DNA from: an uncultured Bacteroidota bacterium
GTDB taxonomy: Bacteria; Bacteroidota; Bacteroidia; Flavobacteriales; Flavobacteriaceae
Assembly: GCA_902544085.1 (NCBI GenBank)
Contig: CACCAP010000002.1
Span: forward strand, 183,850 to 247,849
Length of the DNA stretch: 64,000 nucleotides
Direction: 5' to 3'
The stretch's first letter is position 1. Each line of letters starts with the position of its first letter. The notes beneath the pieces were generated by a model, which saw only the letters and a program-made list of their open reading frames with translations, did no database searches and had not been told where the DNA came from. Shown here piece after piece: positions 7,691-15,935 of the stretch. A program made the position numbers and the translations under genes.

Positions 7691-8707
7691 ATGAATTTCA
7701 AAATTATATCTTGTTTGTCTCTAACGTTACTGTTTTTTATTTCGTGTAAGAAGGAATTAAAGACAAATCAAGTTTCAAAAGATGGAATGGTTTTTATTAA
7801 AGGTGGTACTTTTATGATGGGAGCTGGTGATGATGAGTCCAGAGAGGATGAATTCCCCTCACACCTTGTTGAAGTGAGTTCTTTTTGGATGGACATAAAT
7901 GAGGTAACTAATAAACAATTTAAAAAATTTGTTGATGAAACAGGATATGTTACCACAGCTGAAAGGATTATAAACTGGGATGAAATTAAAGAATTTGTTC
8001 CCCCAGGTACTCCAAAACCCCACGATAGTTTATTGGAACCTGCATCACTTGTCTTTAAAGAAATTAAAACCGATAATTTACAAAATTACAGCAACTGGTG
8101 GTCCTTGGTGAGAAATGCGAATTGGAAACAACCTTTTGGTCCAGGAAGTGATATCATAAATAAAGATGATTATCCAGTAGTTCATGTAAGTTGGGAGGAT
8201 GCAGTTGCATATTGCAATTGGTCGGGAAAAAGATTGCCTACTGAAGCTGAGTTTGAATACGCAATTAGATCAGGAAAAAAAAATACAAAATATAGTTGGG
8301 GAAATGAGGGAATTGAAGAAAATCAATTTAAGGCGAATAGCTGGAATGGAAATTTCCCCTCTTTAAATACTAATAAAGATAAATTTTATTATTCTGCTCC
8401 CGTGGGTTCTTTTTCCCCAAACGATTACGGTATTTATGATCTTGCAGGAAATGTTTGGGAATGGTGCTCAGATTGGTACCATTCAAATTATTACTCAATG
8501 ATTGGTGATAAAAAAATAAAAGATCCAAAAGGGCCAGAAACTAGCTATGATCCAATGGAGCCTTTTAGTGAAAAAAAAGTTATCAGAGGAGGAAGCTTCT
8601 TATGTAATGACTCTTATTGTAGTGGATATAGAAATTCTGCTAGGATGAAAACTACACCTGACTCAAGTTCGTTGCATACTGGTTTTAGAACTGTTGTAAG
8701 TGACTAA
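7691..8707 (+). CDS. Formylglycine-generating enzyme (sulfatase-activating), predicted lipoprotein
   Basis: The protein has 338 residues. A lipoprotein signal ends at LFFISCKK (Cys near 19). The FGE-sulfatase domain shows FIKGGTFMMGAG, RLPTEAEFEYAIRSG, YDLAGNVWEWCSDW and, decisively, RGGSFLCNDSYCSGYRNSAR. This contains the copper-coordinating cysteine pair (about Cys305 and Cys310) and the TPDSS...GFR tail of genuine FGE. FGE oxidises the Cys of the sulfatase C-x-P-x-R motif to formylglycine using O2 and Cu(I). A Cys-type sulfatase gene lies 2.4 kb away. The odd feature is the lipid anchor, which puts the enzyme outside the cytoplasm, where sulfatases fold. It is monocistronic with its own terminator. 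Confidence 0.9.
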   Translation: MNFKIISCLSLTLLFFISCKKELKTNQVSKDGMVFIKGGTFMMGAGDDESREDEFPSHLVEVSSFWMDINEVTNKQFKKFVDETGYVTTAERIINWDEIKEFVPPGTPKPHDSLLEPASLVFKEIKTDNLQNYSNWWSLVRNANWKQPFGPGSDIINKDDYPVVHVSWEDAVAYCNWSGKRLPTEAEFEYAIRSGKKNTKYSWGNEGIEENQFKANSWNGNFPSLNTNKDKFYYSAPVGSFSPNDYGIYDLAGNVWEWCSDWYHSNYYSMIGDKKIKDPKGPETSYDPMEPFSEKKVIRGGSFLCNDSYCSGYRNSARMKTTPDSSSLHTGFRTVVSD

Positions 8708-8712
8708 AAAGA

Positions 8713-8748
8713 AAAATGCTCGTACGTTTGAGTTTGTACGAGCATTTT
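8713..8748. terminator. Bidirectional intrinsic terminator
   Basis: A perfect 13-bp stem (8713-8725 with 8736-8748), loop of 10 bases, with A-run and T-run arms so that it works on both strands. It ends the FGE gene on the plus strand and lies about 80 bases past the end of the mevalonate kinase-like gene on the minus strand. The remaining 8749-8829 shows nothing further. Confidence 0.8.
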
Positions 8749-8829
8749 AAAACAACAACTAACCAAAAAATATTATTACTTTCTGTATTATATAAAATAC
8801 ATGAATCGTGCCAAACTTTTTTTTTAATA

Positions 8830-9735
8830 TCATTTTAACATCTCATTAAAACTATATGAAATACCAAAGCCCTTATTTTTAAAATAATTTTTCAGATTAT
8901 TATGTCCACAAGCAAGCACAAAATCACCACCCCAAGCTCCTAAGCTTTTTATGGATCCATTAAAGTCTTTGAAAAGTGTATTCTTTACTGTTTCTTTCTT
9001 TATTTTACTAGATATGATTGATTCGTGTTTTTCAATCAAATCGTTAAAATCATCAATTTTTTTACATCTCAGAACCTGATTTGTAATCTCACTGATTTTA
9101 CGGATTTCATCATCTTCAATTCTTATTTTTTTAAATTTTTCAACCTCTTTTTCGCTACTTTGTTTTTTATTGAGGTAAACAAATAGTAAATTTTTTGAGA
9201 AAGGTGGATTAAAATGAACTTCTTTATAGTATGGTTTTTTATTGTTATTAGAAAAAATTATTGGTTTTGATATTTTTGTTGATGCAATATCAGCACCGCT
9301 ACTGTTCGTAACATTTTTTGAAACTTCAAATGGGTCTAACCCAAAATAATTTGATAAATTATTTATAAGGATTGCAGAAGATCCAAGTCCCCATCTCCGG
9401 TTAAAATCCATGCTTGTTTTAATATTTATTCCAGAATTATTCTCAAAGATGTTTGGTTTTTTTTTTGCTACAAAATCTAAAATTTTTTTCAAAAAAATTT
9501 TTTCTTTTGTTTTCTCACCATTAATTGCAAGATCCGGTAGATTAAACTTTGCTGAAAACCATTTACTATTATTTTGATCATAACTTTCCCATAAAATACT
9601 ACTGTCCTCATTCAATTTTGATACAGTCATATCTTGAAAAAATTTAGTTGGCAAAAGCAAAGACTTTGCCCCATGTAGAACAAAGTACTCACCTGTTATC
9701 ATCAACTTACCGTGGCTTTTGAATACTTCATCCAT
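8830..9735 (-). CDS. GYDIA-type GHMP kinase, probable phosphomevalonate kinase
   Basis: This is a cytosolic GHMP-fold kinase of 301 residues. The N-terminus KLMITGEYFVLHGAKSL is the mevalonate/phosphomevalonate kinase signature. The ATP-binding loop is RRWGLGSSAI (about 129-138), and a late glycine-rich motif is LGAWGGDFVL. In place of the usual G-Y-D-I-A it reads S-G-A-D-I-A. It overlaps the HMG-CoA reductase gene by 8 bases, an arrangement known across Flavobacteriia. A separate mevalonate kinase and diphosphomevalonate decarboxylase are encoded at 28730-30668. The missing activity, phosphorylation of 5-phosphomevalonate, is therefore the best guess. That function is inferred and not read from a motif. 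Confidence 0.78.
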   Translation of the reverse strand: MDEVFKSHGKLMITGEYFVLHGAKSLLLPTKFFQDMTVSKLNEDSSILWESYDQNNSKWFSAKFNLPDLAINGEKTKEKIFLKKILDFVAKKKPNIFENNSGINIKTSMDFNRRWGLGSSAILINNLSNYFGLDPFEVSKNVTNSSGADIASTKISKPIIFSNNNKKPYYKEVHFNPPFSKNLLFVYLNKKQSSEKEVEKFKKIRIEDDEIRKISEITNQVLRCKKIDDFNDLIEKHESIISSKIKKETVKNTLFKDFNGSIKSLGAWGGDFVLACGHNNLKNYFKNKGFGISYSFNEMLK

Positions 9736-11032
9736 TTCTAATTTCTTTCAATTTATTTTTTACTAGACTGTGGCTTACGACCTTATTATCGAAAAATTTA
9801 ACAAGTTGTATCCTTTCATTATCATCAGCCCCAAGCAGATTTAAAATATTTGATAAATGCATTTTCATGTGACCTTTTTGAATTCCAGTAGTAATTAGAG
9901 ATTTTATGGCAGCAAAGTTTTGAGCCAAGCCTGAAACTGCGATTATTTTCATAAGGTCTTTGGCACTAGGACTACCCAACAGTTTGAGTGACCAATTAAC
10001 AAGCGGATGTAAGTTTGTTAATCCTCCAACCGTGCCTATTGATATTGGAAGCTCAATCCAATATTTGAATTTATTTTTGCTTATTTCAGCATGAGTCAAG
10101 CTTTTGTATTTTCCATCTTTTGATGCGTATGAATGGGCGCAAGCCTCAACGGCTCTAAAATCATTTCCGGTAGCTATCACGACTGAATCTACTCCATTCA
10201 TAATACCCTTGTTGTGTGTCACCGCTCGTGTTACATCTTTCTTGGCAATTTCAACTGCGGTCTTAAATTTTTTAGCAAATAAACTGGAATCTGTAATATC
10301 TTTATCAATCAAATCATCTATTTTACATTCAACTTCAGCAATAACTTTACAATCCGGAGTGTAATTTGATAAAATAGACATAATAATTTCTAAATTATTA
10401 TGGTTAAATCTTGGATCAGAATTTAACTCGATTTCCAATGTTTTGGAAAACTGCTCTAAACAAGAATTTATAAAATTTGCACCCATTGAATCAGCAGTTT
10501 CAAAGTCAGCATTTATTTGATAATAGTTTTCAATATCCATTGTTTTGTCAAGAAGTTCTAATGAAACTATTCCGCCTCCTCTTTTTTTCATATTGGCAGT
10601 TATATGTTCGCAACTAATTATCAATTTTGTCTTAATCTTAGCAAAAAAATTAAAAAGTTCTTTTTTGTTTCCATCAAATAAAAAATGAACTTGACCTGTT
10701 TTTTCTGTTCCAATAATCTTTGTTTTAAATCCACCTCGTTTATACCAAAACTTTGCTGAATTACATGCGGCAGCAACAACAGAACTTTCTTCAACTACCA
10801 TTGGTATTGTTAAATCTTTGCCATCTATTAAAAAATTTGGTGCTACACCAAGTGGCAATAGAAAGTTTGACAGAGTATTTTCTGAAAAATCATCATGAAT
10901 TTTTTGCAGGTCAGAGTTACTTAAGTGATATTGTTCAAGCAGTTTTTTAGCTTCAATATTGTTAAGGAATACTTTGTCAACCAACCAATTGATTTTTTCC
11001 TCCTTAGTCAATTTTGAGAAACCATTTTTCAT
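9728..11032 (-). CDS. mvaA: Hydroxymethylglutaryl-CoA reductase, class II
   Basis: This enzyme reduces HMG-CoA to mevalonate, the committed step to isopentenyl diphosphate. It has 434 residues, no membrane domain, and matches the class II (bacterial) form. Motifs seen are LPLGVAPNFLIDG near 60, the substrate-binding MKKRGGGIVSLELL, DSMGANFINSCLE, HNKGIMNGVDSVVIATGNDFR and ISIGTVGGLTNLHP. It lies in a two-gene operon with the GHMP kinase and is divergent from the sulfatase gene with 70 bases between. The class II form is the rule in Flavobacteriia that use mevalonate. Confidence 0.93.
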   Translation of the reverse strand: MKNGFSKLTKEEKINWLVDKVFLNNIEAKKLLEQYHLSNSDLQKIHDDFSENTLSNFLLPLGVAPNFLIDGKDLTIPMVVEESSVVAAACNSAKFWYKRGGFKTKIIGTEKTGQVHFLFDGNKKELFNFFAKIKTKLIISCEHITANMKKRGGGIVSLELLDKTMDIENYYQINADFETADSMGANFINSCLEQFSKTLEIELNSDPRFNHNNLEIIMSILSNYTPDCKVIAEVECKIDDLIDKDITDSSLFAKKFKTAVEIAKKDVTRAVTHNKGIMNGVDSVVIATGNDFRAVEACAHSYASKDGKYKSLTHAEISKNKFKYWIELPISIGTVGGLTNLHPLVNWSLKLLGSPSAKDLMKIIAVSGLAQNFAAIKSLITTGIQKGHMKMHLSNILNLLGADDNERIQLVKFFDNKVVSHSLVKNKLKEIRNG

Positions 11033-11102
11033 TGTAATCGTAAAGATAACTATTGTAAGATTTTTTATTTAAAAACTTACTTATTATATTTTGGAGCAAT
11101 TA

Positions 11103-12626
11103 ATGAAGTACATCGATCAATTTCTTTTAATTACATTTTCATTATTTCTAGTTTGTTGTTCGAATCCAAATAAAGATTTACCCAATGTTATCTATATACT
11201 TGCTGATGATTTAGGTTATGGTGATGTTGGTTTTAATGGTCAAAAATTAATTGAGACACCAAACATTGATTACCTTGCTAGTAAAGGAATGATTTTTTCA
11301 AATCATTATTCTGGAGCTGCTGTTTGTGCTCCAACACGCGCAGTTTTTGCTACAGGAATTCACACTGGAAAAAACCACATTAGAAATAATAGTGAATGGG
11401 CTGAAAGGGGAGATGTATGGAGCTTTAAAGCAATGCTTGATGATCCAAGTTTAGAAGGACAAAGACCTTTACCAGATACCACCAGAACTGTTGCTCATAT
11501 TTTTAAAAGTCAAGGATACAAAACTGGTATGGTAGGTAAATGGGGACTCGGTGCTCCCAACACCAATAGCATACCTAATAAAATGGGATTTGATTTTTTT
11601 TATGGATACAATTGTCAAAGACAAGCTCATACTTATTATCCAACTCATCTTTGGAAAAATCAAGAAAGAGAATATTTAAATAATTATATCGTTGATAAAA
11701 AACAAGCTTTAGAAGAGGGGCTTGACCCACTTGATCCTAATAGTTATATAGATTATTATCAAAATGACTATGCCCCAACTTTGATGTTGAAGGAGGCGTT
11801 GAATTTTATTGAGAAAAACAAACATGATAATTTCTTTCTTTACTATGCTTCTATAATTCCTCATTTACCTTTACAAGCACCAAAAAAATGGGTTGATTAT
11901 TATGTAGAAAAATTTGGTGATGAAAAGCCATATTATCCTGCTTATGCGTACTATCCAAATCGTTATCCTAAGGCAACATATGCTGCAATGATCTCATATT
12001 TGGATGAAATTGTAGGTAGTTTAACTCAAAGATTAAAAGAGATCAATCAATTTGAAAATACTATAATAATGTTTACAAGTGATAATGGCGTGACGCATCT
12101 AGATCAAGTTGATAGTGATTTTTTTAATAGTAGTGCCATGTTTAGTGATAATGTTGATATGGTCAAAGGATCGCTTTTTGAGGGGGGAATAAGGGTTCCT
12201 TCCTTTGTATCCTGGCCACGGAAAATTAAAGAAGGTTCATTTAGCAATCATATATCATCTACTCAGGACTTTTATGCAACCATACTGGACCTGTTCAAGA
12301 TCAAAAAACCGAAGCACATAACTGGCCTAAGCTTTTTACCAACGTTGCTTGGAAAAAAACAAAATAAACACGAATATTTATATTGGGAAACAAATTCAAG
12401 GCAAGGTCAACAAGCTCTAAGAATGGATAAATGGAAAGCAATCAGAAGAAATATTGCAACTGGAAATAAAGAGATTGAACTTTTTGATTTAACTTTGGAT
12501 TCAAAGGAAAAAAACGATGTTTCCAAATCAAATTTGGATGTAATTAGTCAAATAGAAATAATTTTTAAAGAGGCAAGAACAACACCAACTTTAAAAAACT
12601 TTTACATAAAAGGATTAGATTTTTAA
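11103..12626 (+). CDS. Cys-type sulfatase (arylsulfatase family), lipoprotein
   Basis: The protein has 507 residues from the ATG at 11103. An in-frame TTG at 11091 is less likely because MKYIDQFLLITFSLFLVCC is a complete lipoprotein signal. The metal-binding start is IYILADDLGYGDVG. The modification motif is VCAPTRAVFATG, with the Cys to be converted to formylglycine at about residue 75. GMVGKWGLG and the later FTSDNGV complete the alkaline-phosphatase-type core. It hydrolyses sulfate esters, most likely on algal or animal polysaccharides, outside the cytoplasm. GGAG sits 6 bases before the ATG, a rare Shine-Dalgarno-like match here. The nucleotidyltransferase gene follows after 3 bases. Confidence 0.93.
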   Translation: MKYIDQFLLITFSLFLVCCSNPNKDLPNVIYILADDLGYGDVGFNGQKLIETPNIDYLASKGMIFSNHYSGAAVCAPTRAVFATGIHTGKNHIRNNSEWAERGDVWSFKAMLDDPSLEGQRPLPDTTRTVAHIFKSQGYKTGMVGKWGLGAPNTNSIPNKMGFDFFYGYNCQRQAHTYYPTHLWKNQEREYLNNYIVDKKQALEEGLDPLDPNSYIDYYQNDYAPTLMLKEALNFIEKNKHDNFFLYYASIIPHLPLQAPKKWVDYYVEKFGDEKPYYPAYAYYPNRYPKATYAAMISYLDEIVGSLTQRLKEINQFENTIIMFTSDNGVTHLDQVDSDFFNSSAMFSDNVDMVKGSLFEGGIRVPSFVSWPRKIKEGSFSNHISSTQDFYATILDLFKIKKPKHITGLSFLPTLLGKKQNKHEYLYWETNSRQGQQALRMDKWKAIRRNIATGNKEIELFDLTLDSKEKNDVSKSNLDVISQIEIIFKEARTTPTLKNFYIKGLDF

Positions 12627-12629
12627 ATT

Positions 12630-13463
12630 ATGACAGAAACTATAATGATACTAGCTGCAGGGATGTCTTCAAGAATGAAGAAATCTGAGTCAGATGAATT
12701 AAATAAATCAAAAATTGATGAAGCAAATAAAAAAAGTAAATCTTTGATTTCATTTGGAAAAGATGACAAACCATTTATTTATTTCTTATTAGATAATATA
12801 ATCAAAGCTGGTTACAAGAATTTGATTCTAGTTGTTGGAAAAGATTATTCTGATTTTGAACAAAATATTAATAAATACAAGGATTCAAATCGTCTTAAAA
12901 TTTCATTTGCCATTCAAAAAATTCCCCCTATTAGAGTTAAGCCTTTTGGAACAGCAGATGCAGTGGCTCAAGCCATAGATCAATTTCCATATTTAAAATC
13001 AGAGTCATATTGTGTTTGCAACAGTGATAACTTATATTCTGTAAATGCTTTAAAGTTGATTAGGGAAAATGATTTTGAAAATGCTGTTTTAGCCTATGAC
13101 AGAGATACTTTAGAATTTCCACTTGAAAGAGTATCCTCATTTTCGATTATGACAATGAATTCTGAAATGAATTTGTTGAATTTTATCGAAAAACCAACCA
13201 AAGATCAAGTCGATAAAAATCTTGATGAAAATGGCAAAATCAGGGTCAGTATGAATATTTTTAAATTTTCGGGAAAGTCTTCATCTGATTTTATCATAAA
13301 TTGTCCGATAAACCCTCTCCGTAATGAGAAAGAATTACCATCTGCTATAATGAATATGATTACCAGTTCAGAGTCTTATATGAAGGCAGTACCTATTGCT
13401 GAACACGTTCCAGATTTGACATCAAAAAAGGATATCGCAATTCTCGAAAAGCTTATTAATTAA
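12630..13463 (+). CDS. Sugar-phosphate nucleotidyltransferase family protein
   Basis: The protein has 277 residues with the NTP_transferase fold. The N-terminal nucleotide loop is ILAAGMSSRMKK, followed by a lysine- and serine-rich insertion (about 20-45) before the remaining catalytic core. The metal/nucleotide Asp is in CNSDNLYS, and FIEKPTKDQ is the sugar-binding segment. There is no C-terminal beta-helix or acyltransferase domain, unlike GlmU or GlgC. It would activate a sugar-1-phosphate with NTP. The sugar is not evident. It lies 3 bases after the sulfatase gene and 34 bases before a sodium symporter, so it probably handles a sugar taken up or released by the neighbours. Confidence 0.82.
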   Translation: MTETIMILAAGMSSRMKKSESDELNKSKIDEANKKSKSLISFGKDDKPFIYFLLDNIIKAGYKNLILVVGKDYSDFEQNINKYKDSNRLKISFAIQKIPPIRVKPFGTADAVAQAIDQFPYLKSESYCVCNSDNLYSVNALKLIRENDFENAVLAYDRDTLEFPLERVSSFSIMTMNSEMNLLNFIEKPTKDQVDKNLDENGKIRVSMNIFKFSGKSSSDFIINCPINPLRNEKELPSAIMNMITSSESYMKAVPIAEHVPDLTSKKDIAILEKLIN

Positions 13464-13497
13464 AGATCTTTTTTGAATGTTTTTATATTTTTAAATA

Positions 13498-15279
13498 GTG
13501 GTTGAATTATCATTTATTGACTCAGCAATAATTATATTTTTTCTATTAGTAGTAATTGTAATTGGATTCGCAGTATCGAAAACTTCATCTAAAAATACTT
13601 CTCAATATTTTTTGTCAGGCAGAACTATGCCTTGGTGGTTATTGGGAATTTCAATGGTAGCAACAACTTTTTCAACTGATACACCCAATTTAGTTACAGA
13701 TATAGTCAGGACCAATGGTGTGTCAGGAAATTGGGTTTGGTGGATTTTTCTTTTAACTGGTCTACTTACGGTATTTGTTTATGCTAAACTTTGGAGAAGG
13801 TCAGAGGTTTCAACCGATATGGAGTTTTATGAGTTAAGGTATAGTGGAAAAGCAGGTAGATTTTTGAGAGGATTTAGATCAGTTTATCTAGGCGTAATTT
13901 TCAATGTTTTAGCAATGTCTGGAGTAACTCTAGCCGCAATTAAAATAGGAGTAATCATGCTGGGTTTATCTGCAATCGAAACTATTTTTTATGCTGGTAG
14001 TGTTACATTGATATTTAGTGCAGTGGGTGGATTTAGAGGAGTAGTATATACAGATTTCATCTTATTTTTTACTGCGATGGCTGGTTCAATTGGTGCAGCA
14101 ATTTATATAGTTAATTTGCCCGATGTAGGCGGAATCGATAGTATAATTAATAACGAAAGTATTAATAATAAAATTTCATTATTTCCAGATTTGACCAATA
14201 AAGAAACTTTATGTACATTATTAATTATTCCTCTTACAGTACAATGGTGGAGTTCATGGTATCCAGGTGCCGAACCAGGTGGAGGTGGTTACATTGCACA
14301 AAGAATGTTGGCTGCAAAAAATGAAAATCATGCATTAGGTGCTACACTTTTTTTTAATATTATGCATTACGCTCTAAGACCATGGCCTTGGATAATTGTT
14401 GCTTTAGCCTCACTAGTTGTTTTTCCAGATGTTGAATCCATTAGTCAAGCCTTTCCAAATATTGAAAAAAATAAACTGGGTCATGATTTAGCGTACCCTG
14501 CAATGCTTACTTTTTTGCCAACTGGATTACTTGGATTAGTTTTAGCATCTCTAGTTTCAGCATATATGTCAACAATTTCAACTCATCTAAATTGGGGATC
14601 GTCCTATGTTGTTAATGATTTTTATAAGCAATTAATAAATCAAAAAGCTTCAGAAAAAGAGTTGGTAAAAGTCGGAAGATTTTCGGTTTTAGTTTTGATG
14701 ATTATAAGTTCAATTATTGCATTATTACTTACAAATGCATATCAACTTTTTGATATTATATTAATGTTTGGAGCAGGAACAGGCTTAATTTTTATATTAA
14801 GGTGGTTTTGGTGGAGAATAAATGCCTGGAGTGAAATTGCTGCGATGATCAGCTCAGGAATTATATCAATTGCATTGACAAATGAAAAAATATTTAGCCT
14901 AATTTTTAATGAGTATGGTTTACCACTTTACATGAAACTTCCCTTAATTGTTTTCATAACCACAATTATTTGGCTTACTGTTACATTTATTACACCTGCA
15001 GACGACAACGAAACTCTCATTAATTTTTACAAAAAAACAAAGCCTGGTGGTCCTGGGTGGAGTTTTATTAAAAAACTAGACAACATTGATAACGAAGAAG
15101 ATAAATGGATAGTTCCCTCAGGAATATTATGTATGATATTTGGTTTTCTTATGATTTATTCAGCACTATTTTCAACTGGCTATTTCATATATGGATTTAC
15201 ATTCGAAGCATTTGTATTTCTTTCTTTCGCAATTGTCTTCTCAATGCTCTTGTATCTTTACTCCAAAAAACTTTTTTAA
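13498..15279 (+). CDS. Sodium:solute symporter family transporter (sugar-type SSS)
   Basis: The protein has 593 residues and about 14 membrane helices. The first helix is followed by TSQYFLSGRTMPWWLLG. WVWWIFLLTG, GGGGYIAQRMLAAKNE and the STISTHLNWGSSYVVNDFY segment are typical of the large SSS transporters in marine Bacteroidetes. It differs from the DUF4212-linked symporter at 5653 and has no small subunit. Translation starts at GTG (13498). The downstream cutC gene begins 3 bases after the stop. The substrate is probably a sugar or polyol, judged from the neighbouring sulfatase and nucleotidyltransferase. Confidence 0.88.
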   Translation: MVELSFIDSAIIIFFLLVVIVIGFAVSKTSSKNTSQYFLSGRTMPWWLLGISMVATTFSTDTPNLVTDIVRTNGVSGNWVWWIFLLTGLLTVFVYAKLWRRSEVSTDMEFYELRYSGKAGRFLRGFRSVYLGVIFNVLAMSGVTLAAIKIGVIMLGLSAIETIFYAGSVTLIFSAVGGFRGVVYTDFILFFTAMAGSIGAAIYIVNLPDVGGIDSIINNESINNKISLFPDLTNKETLCTLLIIPLTVQWWSSWYPGAEPGGGGYIAQRMLAAKNENHALGATLFFNIMHYALRPWPWIIVALASLVVFPDVESISQAFPNIEKNKLGHDLAYPAMLTFLPTGLLGLVLASLVSAYMSTISTHLNWGSSYVVNDFYKQLINQKASEKELVKVGRFSVLVLMIISSIIALLLTNAYQLFDIILMFGAGTGLIFILRWFWWRINAWSEIAAMISSGIISIALTNEKIFSLIFNEYGLPLYMKLPLIVFITTIIWLTVTFITPADDNETLINFYKKTKPGGPGWSFIKKLDNIDNEEDKWIVPSGILCMIFGFLMIYSALFSTGYFIYGFTFEAFVFLSFAIVFSMLLYLYSKKLF

Positions 15280-15282
15280 ACA

Positions 15283-15912
15283 ATGCAAGAGTTTTGTAAA
15301 GAAGTGTGCGTTGATAATATTGAGGATGCTATGCGTGCAGTTGATTTAGGAGCTAACCGCATTGAGTATTGCTCAAAGTTGAATGAAGAGGGTTTGACAC
15401 CAGAAATAGAGGATGTAAAATATTTATTAAAAAACATCAATATTCCGCTCAGGATTATGATTAGGCCACATTCCAAATCTTTCAACTATTCAGAAACAGA
15501 TATCTCAATAATGTTGAGAGATATATCTACTTTTAAAAAGATCGATATTGATGGTATTGTAATAGGTTGTTTAAATAAAGATGATGAAATCGATTTAAAA
15601 AAAATAAACCTGTTGATTGAAAAGGCAAGGCCTTTAAAAGTAATTTTTCATAAGGCTATTGATATAACTAGTGACCCATTAAAATCTTTGAAAAATCTGA
15701 TCAAATATTCAAATATTGACGGTGTTTTAACATCAGGCGGTTTTAAAAAAGCAGAAGATGGTGTCAAACTTTTAAAAAAGATGCTAGACATTTGTCCAAT
15801 TAATTTTGAACTCATCATTGCTGGAAAAATAACATCGGAAAATATCCATAAAATAAACCAAAAATTATCTGCTAAATTTTATCACGGAAAAAAAATCGTT
15901 GGAGTGTTATAA
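15283..15912 (+). CDS. cutC: CutC family protein (copper homeostasis/TIM barrel)
   Basis: The protein has 209 residues, shorter than the roughly 240-250 of E. coli CutC. The N-terminal barrel motif is EVCVDNIEDAMRAVDLGANRIEYC, then IMIRPHSKSF, GIVIGCL and FHKAID, and TSGGFKKAEDG near the end. CutC is a cytosolic TIM-barrel protein linked to copper tolerance, though its real reaction is unsettled. It follows the symporter gene by 3 bases. The link to copper is notable only because FGE, encoded at 7691, needs Cu(I). I would not infer a functional connection from that alone. Confidence 0.88.
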   Translation: MQEFCKEVCVDNIEDAMRAVDLGANRIEYCSKLNEEGLTPEIEDVKYLLKNINIPLRIMIRPHSKSFNYSETDISIMLRDISTFKKIDIDGIVIGCLNKDDEIDLKKINLLIEKARPLKVIFHKAIDITSDPLKSLKNLIKYSNIDGVLTSGGFKKAEDGVKLLKKMLDICPINFELIIAGKITSENIHKINQKLSAKFYHGKKIVGVL

Positions 15913-15935
15913 TTAATGTATATTTTTACAAATCT

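Noticed and set aside
11091..11102. TTG at 11091 as the sulfatase start
   Set aside because: It adds four residues before a complete lipoprotein signal, and an ATG at 11103 has a GGAG sequence at suitable distance.
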